A stretch of 13,416 nt of DNA, from the NCBI RefSeq assembly GCF_000497445.1, contig NZ_CM002285.1:8911253-8924668 (forward strand), read 5' to 3'. Below the pieces are notes generated by a model. That model saw only the letters and a program-made list of their open reading frames with translations. It did no database searches and was not told the DNA's origin. Position 1 is the first letter of the stretch, and the number at the start of each line of letters is the position of its first letter. The position numbers and the translations under genes were made by a program. The DNA comes from Streptomyces roseochromogenus subsp. oscitans DS 12.976 (GTDB taxonomy: Bacteria > Actinomycetota > Actinomycetes > Streptomycetales > Streptomycetaceae). This document shows positions 1 to 7,057 of the stretch, piece by piece.

Positions 1-135
1 CAGCAGGGCCACCGCCCAGAACGCCGAACGCCGGCCGAGCAGCCGGCCCAGCCCGGCACCGGCGGACACGCCCACCACACAGGCGAGCGTGGTGCCGCCG
101 AGCGCGACCGAGGTGGCCCGGCCCTTGGCGTCCGG
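1..135 (-). pseudogene. MFS permease fragment, N-terminal helices missing, cut by window edge
   Basis: Read on the minus strand, positions 135 to 1 give a peptide beginning PDAKGRATSVALGGTTLA and continuing with GLGRLLGRRSAFWAV, then running off the window. This resembles the fifth transmembrane segment of DHA1-type drug or sugar efflux permeases, where a short GRA loop precedes a glycine-rich helix. A normal member has about 120 residues with four helices before this point. Here the frame stays open upstream only to an ATG at 235-237, and those roughly 35 residues are Arg/His-rich with no hydrophobic segment. The visible part therefore looks 5'-truncated, and a pseudogene is likelier than a functional gene. 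A frameshift separating the real N-terminus seems less likely, because the DNA further upstream holds the phosphatase gene. The family call is moderate; truncation is an inference. Confidence 0.5.
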
Positions 136-321
136 TGGACGTGGGCGGCACGCTGACGTGTGCGCGCAGGGGCGTGTCACCCGGTTTCCGACGTGGGTCC
201 GGAGCCGTACCGCCGCCCGCTCGTGGGGCGGGAACATGTGAAATAGGTAAAATCTAGGCGTTTGCTGAACATGCAGGCGGCGGCAGGTCATCGCAGGCCA
301 CCGCCCCGTCGGAAGTGATCG

Positions 322-1152
322 ATGGCCCGCAAGCGCTCCACGGACGAAGGCGACGAGCTGCTGGCCAGACTCGGTTCGCTCACCGCCCAGGCACGCGAGC
401 GCGCGGAGCTGCAGCGCACCCAGGTCGAGCTGGCCCTCGCCCTGCAGCGCGGCATGCTGCCCCGGGACCTGCCCACCGCCCCCGGCCTGCACCTCGCCGT
501 CCGTTACACACCGGCCAACCTCGGACTCAACGTGGGCGGCGACTGGTACGACGCGTTCGTCCTGCCCGACGGGCGGATCGGGCTGTCCATCGGCGACGTA
601 CAGGGGCACAACATCGAGGCCGCCGCCTTCATGGGCCAGGTACGGGCCGGACTGCGCGCCCTCGCCTCCGTGACCGGCGAACCGGGCGAACTGCTCGCCC
701 GCACCAACGACCTGCTGCTCTCGCTGGGCAGCGAACTCTTCGCCACCTGCACCTTCATGCGCCTCGACCCGGCCACCGGAGTGCTGGAGAGCGCACGGGC
801 CGGCCACATCCCGTTCGTGTGGGCCACGGCCGAGGGCAAGTCCGGCGTCGTCGACGACGAGGGAGGGCCGCCGCTCGGCATCGACAAGGGCATGGAGTAC
901 CCGGTGACCAGACACCGGCTCACCACGGGCGGAGTCTTCGTCCTGCTCACCGACGGCGTGGTCGAGGGCCCCTCACTCACCATCGAGGACGGCCTCGACC
1001 AGGTCGTACGCCTCGCCGGCATCGCCGCCGTCGCCGGCCTGGAGGCCCATGCCCTGGCCGCCGCCGTGATCAAAGGCGCCGAGAGCGTCGGGCACGAGGA
1101 CGACGCGGCGGTCCTCGTCGTAGGTCTGGACAGTCCCGCGAACCACCTGTGA
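322..1152 (+). CDS. SpoIIE/RsbU-type PP2C serine phosphatase, stand-alone domain
   Basis: A 276-residue protein that is essentially one PP2C phosphatase domain of the SpoIIE class. These metal-dependent enzymes dephosphorylate phosphoserine on anti-anti-sigma factors (STAS proteins) and so control sigma-factor release. Visible motifs are GGDWYDAF (metal-binding Asp), GDVQGHNIEAAAFMGQ, AGHIPFVW, LLTDGVVEG and the C-terminal HEDDAAVLVV, in the usual family order. The N-terminal 45 residues (rich in Glu, Arg, Gln and Leu) form a short helical linker of the type that usually connects to a PAS, GAF or membrane sensor, but no sensor is fused. The ATG at 322 follows a weak GGAAG at 311-315. Upstream at 241-255 is the only AT-rich patch of the area, a plausible promoter region that I cannot assign to a sigma factor. 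The next gene encodes a MASE1 sensor without an output domain, so the two could act as a split sensor and effector (inference). Its substrate is not in this window. Confidence 0.9.
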   Translation: MARKRSTDEGDELLARLGSLTAQARERAELQRTQVELALALQRGMLPRDLPTAPGLHLAVRYTPANLGLNVGGDWYDAFVLPDGRIGLSIGDVQGHNIEAAAFMGQVRAGLRALASVTGEPGELLARTNDLLLSLGSELFATCTFMRLDPATGVLESARAGHIPFVWATAEGKSGVVDDEGGPPLGIDKGMEYPVTRHRLTTGGVFVLLTDGVVEGPSLTIEDGLDQVVRLAGIAAVAGLEAHALAAAVIKGAESVGHEDDAAVLVVGLDSPANHL

Positions 1153-1194
1153 CCGGGTCCGGGCGACCACCCTGCACATCCGCCCGGATCCGGC

Positions 1195-1208
1195 CCTGAC
1201 CGGTCAGG
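1195..1208. terminator. 14-bp perfect palindrome after the phosphatase gene, possible terminator stem
   Basis: CCTGACCGGTCAGG is a perfect palindrome starting 43 bp after the phosphatase stop codon. As RNA it could form only a short stem because there is little loop, and no T-run follows. U-tract-free terminators are common in Streptomyces, but a dimeric regulator site fits equally well. Low confidence. Confidence 0.2.
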
Positions 1209-1264
1209 TCGGCCACGGTGCGCATGTCCCCGGCCTCGGCTGGACGGGCCACTGCAATGCCGCA

Positions 1265-1304
1265 AAGCCGTGAAGCCGTGAAGCCGCGAAGACCGCGAAG
1301 ACGG
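1265..1304. repeat. Short 8-bp tandem repeat (AAGCCGTG-like), about five units
   Basis: AAGCCGTG occurs twice back to back, followed by AAGCCGCG, then AAGACCGCG and AAGACGGA, all head to tail. The tract lies in the 267-bp gap between the phosphatase and the MASE1 gene. It looks like local slippage expansion. I see no reading frame across it, and its function is unknown. Confidence 0.5.
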
Positions 1305-1419
1305 ACCCGGAGCCGGGCGTGGCCACCTCGGCCGGCCACCGCGTGAGCGGTCCGGGATTCAGCCATAGGGCCGGACGGCCGCGGGTCTCGCCTCGCCGAC
1401 CGGGGGCCGTCGGTGTGAG

Positions 1420-2487
1420 ATGGCTGCTGTGGTGGGTATCGAGGATCTGCGCCGGCCGGGCGGCTACGCCGTCCAGGTGGTGGCCGTCGCGGCCTGCTAC
1501 TACGGCGCTGCCCGGCTCGGACTCCTGCGCGAACTCACCGTCGAGGGCGCCATCGTCACCCCCATCTGGCCGCCGACCGGTGTCGCCGTCGCCGCCCTGC
1601 TGATCCTCGGCCTGCGCTGCTGGCCCGGCGTCTCGATCGGCGCCTTGCTGGCCGTGATGTCCCTCACCACCCCCCACCTCGACGTGCTCGGCACCCTCGC
1701 CGCCCAGACCGGCGCACCGGTGGTCGCGGTGCTCCTGCTGCGCCGGGCCCGCTTCCACACGGACCTCAGCCGGTTACGGGACGGTGTCGCCCTGGTGTTC
1801 CTCGGCGCGCTGACGGCGATGCTGATCAGCTCGACCGCCGGCGTCGGGCTGCTCGTCCTCACCGGCAAGCTGGACTGGCCCAGCTTCTGGCCCGTCTGGC
1901 TGGCCTGGTGGGTGGGCGACGCCATGGGCGTCCTGCTCGTCACCCCGCTGCTGCTGTTGCTGCACGGTGCGCGCTGGCCGCCCTCCCTGGCCCGCTGGAA
2001 GGAGGCAGTCGCGCTGACCGTCGTCGCCTGCTGTCTCGTGCCGGTGGCCGTCTACAGCTCGATCAGCCTGCTCTATCTCGTCTACCCGCTGCTCATCTGG
2101 GCCGCCCTGCGTTTTCAGCTCGAGGGCAGTGTGCTGTGCGCGCTGCTGACGTCCGTGCTGGCCACTGTCGCCGCGACGGACGGCGTCGGGGCCTTCACGG
2201 GACTGAGCCGGATCGAGGTCATGGCGAAGCTCCAGACGTTCAACGGCTCGATGGCCCTGACCGCCCTGCTGCTGTCCGCCCTGATCACCGAGCAGCGCAA
2301 CACCCGGAGCTCGGTGGAGAAGGCCTGTCAGGAACTGGTCGAGGTGCTGGAACACCTCACCGCGGGCGATCCCCCGCCGCCCCGGCCGCTGCCGCACACC
2401 GACGACATCAGCAATACCGACGACATCAGCCACATCGGCGAGATCGACGGCAGGGACGATCGGACTCGGCGCAACGGGCCCCTGTGA
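1420..2487 (+). CDS. MASE1-domain integral membrane sensor protein without output domain
   Basis: A 355-residue polytopic membrane protein. The motif PIWPPTGVAVAALLILGLR (about residues 47-65) and the later WWVGDAMGVLLVTPLLLLL (about 164-182) are hallmarks of MASE1, a predicted eight-helix sensory domain found at the N-terminus of histidine kinases, GGDEF enzymes and SpoIIE phosphatases. Here the membrane part is followed only by a short predicted helix (about residues 285-315, EQRNTRSSVEKACQELVEVL) and a Pro- and Asp-rich tail with a near-duplicated TDDIS motif; no kinase, cyclase or phosphatase domain follows. That helix resembles the linker that normally leads into an output domain, so this may be a truncated or split sensor. 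The ATG at 1420 has no strong ribosome site; GTG codons at 1429 and 1432 are alternatives. The free-standing phosphatase upstream is the obvious candidate partner (inference). MASE1 ligands are largely unknown. Confidence 0.8.
   Translation: MAAVVGIEDLRRPGGYAVQVVAVAACYYGAARLGLLRELTVEGAIVTPIWPPTGVAVAALLILGLRCWPGVSIGALLAVMSLTTPHLDVLGTLAAQTGAPVVAVLLLRRARFHTDLSRLRDGVALVFLGALTAMLISSTAGVGLLVLTGKLDWPSFWPVWLAWWVGDAMGVLLVTPLLLLLHGARWPPSLARWKEAVALTVVACCLVPVAVYSSISLLYLVYPLLIWAALRFQLEGSVLCALLTSVLATVAATDGVGAFTGLSRIEVMAKLQTFNGSMALTALLLSALITEQRNTRSSVEKACQELVEVLEHLTAGDPPPPRPLPHTDDISNTDDISHIGEIDGRDDRTRRNGPL
2398..2430 (+). repeat. Direct repeat of 15 bp inside the tail of the MASE1 gene
   Basis: ACCGACGACATCAGC occurs at 2398-2412 and again at 2416-2430, offset by 18 bp so that the frame is kept. 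It encodes the duplicated TDDIS in the acidic C-terminal tail. It is probably a recent in-frame slippage duplication in a weakly constrained tail. Confidence 0.7.
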
Positions 2488-2642
2488 CGCGGGGCGGGGC
2501 AGGGCAATCGGTGAGGGGCCTGCTTGCCCGCGCTGCCGGCGTCACCGCCTCCTCCGGCGTGTCGGACGGCTGGTCAGGGGCGCTGGGAGACGATGGGCGG
2601 TGCCCGGAGGGGCACGTTCCGGACGGGAGGAACAGACGCGGT

Positions 2643-4094
2643 ATGGAGCAGCGGGCGGTGAGCGCGGAGGGCCGGCGGACCGAGGCGGACCGGGCGCGCT
2701 CCGGCCGCGTGCGGCGGCCCGACGGTGCTGTCGTACGGCCGCCGGACGCCATCGACGTACGCCGTCGCATCCCGCCTACCGACCGGCTGCTCCGCGACCC
2801 CCGGCTGGCCGTGGTGGTGGACCGTCTCGGCGCCGGAGTGGTGAAGGCCGCCGTCCACGAGGCGCAGGAGCGGGCCCGCGAGGGAGGGATCTCGCCCGAG
2901 CGGGTGGCGGAGACGGCGCTCGCGCTGCTGCCCGGCACCGCGAGCGGGCTGCGCCCGGTGATCAATGCCACCGGGGTGCTGCTGCACACCAACCTCGGCC
3001 GGGCCCCGCTGTCGGTCACCGCTCGGCAGGCCGTCCAGGAGGCTGCCGGACCCACGGACGTCGAACTGGACCTCGCGACCGGCGTCCGCGCCCGCCGTGG
3101 CCGCTCGGCACTCGCCGTCCTGCGCGAGCGCGTCCCACGTGCGGGCGCCGTGCACGTCGTCAACAACGGCGCCGCCGCGCTTCTCCTCGCCGCCACCGTG
3201 CTCGCGGCCGACAAGGAGATCGTCGTCAGCCGGGGCGAGCTGGTGGAGATCGGCGACGGATTCCGCCTGCCCGACCTGCTCGTCTCGACCGGCGCCCGGC
3301 TCCGCGAGGTCGGTACGACCAACCGCACGACCGCCGCCGACTACGCCGCCGTGACCGGCCCCGGCACCGGGTTCGTGCTCAAGGTGCATCCGTCCAACTT
3401 CCGCGTCACCGGCTTCACCCGCTCCGCCGGGACGGCCGAACTCACCGGTCTCGGTGTCCCGGTCGTCGTCGACATCGGCTCCGGACTGCTCGCCCCGCAT
3501 CCGGCGCTGCCCGAGGAACCCGACGCGGACACCGAGCTGCGTGCGGGCGCCTCGCTCGTCACCGCGAGCGGCGACAAACTGCTCGGCGGCCCTCAGTGCG
3601 GACTGCTGCTCGGCGCCCGGGACCTGGTCCGTGCCCTCGCCCGGCACCCGCTGGCCCGCGCGCTGCGCGTCGACAAGCTGACCCTGGCCGCCCTGGCGGC
3701 CACCCTCACCGGCCCGCCCACCCCGACAGCCCTCGCCCTCACCGCCGACCCGGCCGTACTGCGCGCCCGCGCCGACCGGATCGCCACGAGCCTCGGCGCC
3801 GACGGCCTCGACGTACGGGCCGTCGAGTGCGCCGCCACCGTCGGCGGCGGAGGCGCCCCCGGAGTCACCCTGCCCAGCGCGGCTCTGTCCCTGCCGGAGC
3901 CGTACGCCGCCGCGCTGCGCACCGGCCCCCTCCCCGTCGTCGGACGGCTGGAGTCGGGCCGCTGCCTGCTGGACCTGCGCGCGGTGCCGGAGCAGGACGA
4001 CGAGCGGCTGGCCGAGGCCGTGCGCCTGGCCCGGACCGCCAGGGAAGCCGTGCCCGTGGGGGCAGTCCGCCCGGCCGGGGAAGGGCGGGCGTGA
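2643..4094 (+). CDS. selA: L-seryl-tRNA(Sec) selenium transferase SelA
   Basis: A 483-residue PLP-dependent enzyme that converts Ser-tRNA(Sec) to Sec-tRNA(Sec) using selenophosphate, in the cytoplasm. Recognisable blocks are IPPTDRLL (N-terminal tRNA-binding helical domain), RPVINATGVLLHTNLGRAPL, VVNNGAAALLL, SRGELVEIGDGFRLPDL, GTTNRT, KVHPSNFRVTGF and the PLP-lysine motif SGDKLLGGPQCG, with the Schiff-base lysine at about K312 (equivalent to E. coli K295). Length is close to the usual 460-475, with an Arg-rich N-terminal extension of about 40 residues. The ATG at 2643 was chosen for GGGAGG at 2625-2630; the extension is not conserved-looking, so a downstream start is possible. It is the first gene of selA-selB-selD. 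Its TGA (4092-4094) overlaps the ATG of selB, so the two are translationally coupled. No upstream terminator or obvious promoter was seen in the 155-bp gap before it. Confidence 0.95.
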   Translation: MEQRAVSAEGRRTEADRARSGRVRRPDGAVVRPPDAIDVRRRIPPTDRLLRDPRLAVVVDRLGAGVVKAAVHEAQERAREGGISPERVAETALALLPGTASGLRPVINATGVLLHTNLGRAPLSVTARQAVQEAAGPTDVELDLATGVRARRGRSALAVLRERVPRAGAVHVVNNGAAALLLAATVLAADKEIVVSRGELVEIGDGFRLPDLLVSTGARLREVGTTNRTTAADYAAVTGPGTGFVLKVHPSNFRVTGFTRSAGTAELTGLGVPVVVDIGSGLLAPHPALPEEPDADTELRAGASLVTASGDKLLGGPQCGLLLGARDLVRALARHPLARALRVDKLTLAALAATLTGPPTPTALALTADPAVLRARADRIATSLGADGLDVRAVECAATVGGGGAPGVTLPSAALSLPEPYAAALRTGPLPVVGRLESGRCLLDLRAVPEQDDERLAEAVRLARTAREAVPVGAVRPAGEGRA

Positions 4095-5959
4095 TGCGGG
4101 TGCTCGCCACCGCCGGTCATGTCGACCACGGCAAGTCCGCCCTGGTACGGGCCCTCACCGGCATGGAGCCCGACCGCCACCTGGAGGAACGCCGCCGGGG
4201 GCTCACCCTCGACCTGGGGTTCGTGTGGACGCGGCTCGGCCCGGACGGTGACCACCTGGCCTTTGTCGACGTACCCGGGCACGAACGCTTCGTGCCGACC
4301 ATGCTGGCCGGCGTCGGGCCGGTGCCCGCCGTGCTGTTCGTGGTCGCCGCCGACCAGGGCTGGCAGCCCCAGTCCGAGGAGCACTTGGCGGTCCTCGACG
4401 CGCTCGGCGTCCGGCACGCCGTCCTCGCGGTGACCCGCAGCGACCTCGCCGACCCGGAACCCGTACGCGCTGACGCCGTCGAGCGGCTGGCCAGGACCTC
4501 TCTCGGAAAGGTGCCGGCGGTCGCGGTGAGCGCGCTCACCGGTGCCGGACTCGACGCGCTGCGCCGCGAACTGGAGTTGCTGGCAGGGGAGTTGGCCGAT
4601 CCCGATCCCGACGCCGACGTACGGCTGTGGCTCGACCGGGCCTTCACCGTGCGCGGGCACGGCACCGTCGTGACCGGCACGCTCGGCGCGGGCACCCTGC
4701 GCGCCGGCGACCGGCTGGTCACCGGGGACGGTCCGCGCGTGCTCCGGGTGCGCGGGCTGCAGACCCTGCACGAGGAGCGGACGGCGGTCGGCGGTGTGGC
4801 CCGCGTGGCCGTCAACCTGCACGGGCAGGGCGCCGATGACCTGCGCCGGGGGCAGGTGCTGCTGACCCCGGACTGCTGGTCACGCAGCGATGTGCTCGAC
4901 GTCCGGGTCACCGGGGAGCCGGTCGCCCGCCTGCCCCGTTCGGTCACCCTGCACATCGGCACCGCCGCCGTGCCCGTCACCGTCCGTCCGCTCGGCGACG
5001 ACACCGCCCGCCTCACCCTCGCCCGGGGACTGCCCCTGCGGGTCGGCGACCGCGCGGTGCTGCGCGAACCGGGCGGCGGTCGTACGCCCTGCGGGGCCAC
5101 CGTCCTGGACGTACGACCGCCCCGGCTGACCCGGCGTGGCGCCGGCCGGGCCCGTGCCGCCGAACTCGCCGCTCTGACCGGCCGCCCTGACGGCGCCGGC
5201 GAACTGCGCCGCCGCAGGCTGATCCGGCGCGCCGACCTGCTGGCGATGGGCGTCCTGGCTCCCGCCGAACCGGTCGCGGGGGACTGGCTGGTGGACGACG
5301 CGCACTGGATCGCTCTGAGGGATCGGCTGGCCGCCGAGGTCCAACGCCACGCCAAGGAAGACCCGCTGGAACCGGGCCTGCCCACCGAGGCGGCCCGCCG
5401 CCTGCTCGGCCTGCCCGACCGGGCCCTCGTCGACGCCCTGGCCGGCACCATGCCCCGACTACGCACCAGACAGGGCCGGTTGTATACCGCAGACAGCATC
5501 GGCCCCGACCTGCCCCGGCCAGTCCGCGCCGCCGTGGACGCCGTACGCCAGGACCTCGCCCGTGCGCCGTTCCGCGCACCAGAGGCCGGCCGGCTTGTCC
5601 AACTCGGCCTGAACCGCAGGGCGTTGGCAGCCGCCGTCACGGCCGGTGCCCTGCTGCGGATCGCCGACGGAATCGTGCTGCTGCCCGGCGCCGACGCCGA
5701 GGCCGCCGCCGAACTTCGCGCGCTGCCCCAGCCGTTCACGCTCAGCGCGGCCCGGCGCGCGCTGGACACCACCCGCCGGGTGGCCGTACCGCTGCTGGAG
5801 TTCCTGGACGCGCGCGGGTACACCGAGCGCGTCGACGACCAGCGCCGCCGCTGCCGTACGGGCGAGGGAAGCCCTTGTACAGATGCGGTGAACGGGGTGG
5901 ACGGAGACGGACGGGAATCGAACCCGCCGGCCCGAGATCCTCGGACCCCTCGGTTTTGA
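4094..5959 (+). CDS. selB: Selenocysteine-specific translation elongation factor SelB
   Basis: A 621-residue GTPase that delivers Sec-tRNA(Sec) to the ribosome and binds the SECIS hairpin through its C-terminal winged helices. Nucleotide-binding motifs seen: G1 GHVDHGKS (residues 8-15), a Thr in RRRGLTLDLGF for G2, G3 DVPGHE (59-64) and G4 TRSD (114-117; SelB proteins often depart from NKxD here). EF-Tu-like barrel domains follow (RAFTVRGHGTVVTGTL), then about 230 residues of winged-helix repeats ending in PLLEFLDARGYTERVDD. Recognisable SelB sequence stops near residue 587. The last 34 residues are atypical, and their final 19 or so codons are the antisense of the tRNA-Sec gene, giving the GRESNPP peptide characteristic of antisense tRNA. 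The frame ends at TGA 5957-5959, the exact complement of the tRNA anticodon. The ATG at 4094 overlaps the selA stop; GTG 4091 just upstream is an in-frame alternative. Confidence 0.95.
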   Translation: MRVLATAGHVDHGKSALVRALTGMEPDRHLEERRRGLTLDLGFVWTRLGPDGDHLAFVDVPGHERFVPTMLAGVGPVPAVLFVVAADQGWQPQSEEHLAVLDALGVRHAVLAVTRSDLADPEPVRADAVERLARTSLGKVPAVAVSALTGAGLDALRRELELLAGELADPDPDADVRLWLDRAFTVRGHGTVVTGTLGAGTLRAGDRLVTGDGPRVLRVRGLQTLHEERTAVGGVARVAVNLHGQGADDLRRGQVLLTPDCWSRSDVLDVRVTGEPVARLPRSVTLHIGTAAVPVTVRPLGDDTARLTLARGLPLRVGDRAVLREPGGGRTPCGATVLDVRPPRLTRRGAGRARAAELAALTGRPDGAGELRRRRLIRRADLLAMGVLAPAEPVAGDWLVDDAHWIALRDRLAAEVQRHAKEDPLEPGLPTEAARRLLGLPDRALVDALAGTMPRLRTRQGRLYTADSIGPDLPRPVRAAVDAVRQDLARAPFRAPEAGRLVQLGLNRRALAAAVTAGALLRIADGIVLLPGADAEAAAELRALPQPFTLSAARRALDTTRRVAVPLLEFLDARGYTERVDDQRRRCRTGEGSPCTDAVNGVDGDGRESNPPARDPRTPRF

Positions 5960-5994
5960 AGACCGGGAGGGCCACCAGGCACCCACACGCCTCC
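5902..5994 (-). tRNA. selC: tRNA-Sec (anticodon UCA)
   Basis: On the minus strand, 93 nt from GGAGGCG at 5994 to discriminator G at 5902. The anticodon loop is CTTCAAA with anticodon TCA (5959-5957), closed by CGGT/ACCG. The hallmark long variable arm pairs GTCCGAG with CTCGGGC (seven pairs including one T-G) around a GAT loop. The T arm carries loop TTCGATT. The acceptor stem pairs GGAGGCG with CGTCTCC (seven pairs, one G-T); the eighth position is T opposite C, but the T stem can extend to six pairs, so the coaxial helix still totals 13 bp as in known tRNA-Sec. CCA is not encoded (TCC follows), so it must be added enzymatically. The gene lies antisense to the 3' end of selB and the selB-selD spacer, so its promoter must overlap the start region of selD. 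The identity is supported both by its structure and by its selA/B/D neighbours. Confidence 0.93.
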
Positions 5995-6031
5995 ACCGCC
6001 CGCCAGGCTACTGCTCCAGGAGACCGCCGGT

Positions 6032-7051
6032 ATGACATCGACATCCCCACCGATCCGCCAGACCCCCGTCCGGCTCACGCAGTACGCCCACGGCGGCGGC
6101 TGCGCGTGCAAGATCCCGCCCGGAGAGCTGGAGGAGGTGGTCGCCGGGCTGACCGGGCCGGCGCCCGCCGGGGGCGACACCCCGCTGCTCGTCGGGATCG
6201 CCACCGGTGACGACGCCGCCGTGATCACCCACCGGGGAACCGCCGTCGTCTGTACGGCCGACTTCTTCACCCCGGTCGTGGACGACGCCTACGACTGGGG
6301 ACGCATCGCCGCCGCCAACGCCCTGTCCGACGTGTACGCGATGGGCGGTCGGCCGGTGCTCGCCGTGAATCTGCTGGCCTGGCCGCGCGACCGGCTGCCC
6401 TTCGAACTGGCCCGCGAGGTGCTGCGCGGCGGACTGGCCGTCGCCACCGAGGCCTGCTGCCATGTCGGCGGCGGACACAGCGTCGACGACGCGGAGCCCA
6501 AGTACGGCATGGCCGTCACCGGACTCGCCGATCCCGCGCGGCTGCTGCGCAACGACGCCGGCCGGCCAGGGGTGCCGCTCTCGCTGACCAAGCCGTTGGG
6601 CGTGGGTGTGCTGAACAACCGGCACAAGGCCACCGGTGAGCGCTTCGAGCAGGCCGTCGCCACGATGACAGCCCTGAACCGCGAGGCCTCCGAGGCCGCG
6701 CTGGCCGCCGGGGCCACCTGTGCCACCGATGTCACCGGGTTCGGTCTCCTCGGCCATCTCCACAAGCTGGCCCGTGCCTCCGGCGTGACCGCCGTGGTCG
6801 ACACCGCCGCCGTCCCGTATCTGGAGGGGGCACGCGAGGCCGTCCGGGACGGGTACGTCAGCGGCGGCACCCGGCGCAACCTCGCCTGGGTCACCCCGCA
6901 CACCGACTTCGGCGACACCGACGGCGACACCCGGCTGCTGCTCGCCGACGCCCAGACCTCCGGCGGGCTGCTCGTCGCGGCCGAGGTGCCCGGAGCGCCG
7001 GTGGTGGGGGAGCTGGTGCCGCGCGGACCGCTCTCGGTCGTGCTGAAGTGA
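6032..7051 (+). CDS. selD: Selenide, water dikinase (selenophosphate synthetase) SelD
   Basis: A 339-residue enzyme that makes selenophosphate from selenide and ATP, the selenium donor for SelA. The N-terminal active-site motif is GGGCACKIPP with catalytic Cys24 and Lys27 (E. coli C17 and K20). The position is cysteine, not Sec, so the enzyme does not depend on its own pathway. Other family blocks are GIATGDDAAVI, TADFFTPVVDDAYDWGRIAA, SDVYAMGGRPVLAVNL, HVGGGHSVDDAEPKYGMAV, LTKPLGVGVLNN, TDVTGFGLLGHL and DAQTSGGLLVA, covering the ATP- and metal-binding Asp residues. Length is normal. AGGAGA (6018-6023) lies 8 nt before the ATG. The 72-bp gap after selB holds the 5' part of the tRNA-Sec gene on the other strand, so the leader of selD and the tRNA promoter overlap. 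The stop is only 6 bp from the fdhA stop, convergently arranged, with no room for a terminator between them. Confidence 0.95.
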   Translation: MTSTSPPIRQTPVRLTQYAHGGGCACKIPPGELEEVVAGLTGPAPAGGDTPLLVGIATGDDAAVITHRGTAVVCTADFFTPVVDDAYDWGRIAAANALSDVYAMGGRPVLAVNLLAWPRDRLPFELAREVLRGGLAVATEACCHVGGGHSVDDAEPKYGMAVTGLADPARLLRNDAGRPGVPLSLTKPLGVGVLNNRHKATGERFEQAVATMTALNREASEAALAAGATCATDVTGFGLLGHLHKLARASGVTAVVDTAAVPYLEGAREAVRDGYVSGGTRRNLAWVTPHTDFGDTDGDTRLLLADAQTSGGLLVAAEVPGAPVVGELVPRGPLSVVLK

Positions 7052-7057
7052 AGCCCG

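Noticed and set aside
2600..4093. Long N-terminal extension of the selB frame through selA
   Set aside because: It is Arg/Pro-rich shadow translation of selA; SelB homology starts at the ATG at 4094, overlapping the selA stop.
5957..5959. selB UGA as a Sec codon
   Set aside because: No stem with a GGUCU loop at the right distance follows it, and the downstream codons are the antisense of a tRNA gene rather than conserved protein.
6101..6109. SelD as a selenoprotein
   Set aside because: The catalytic position is a plain Cys codon (Cys24) in GGGCACK; no in-frame TGA occurs in the gene.
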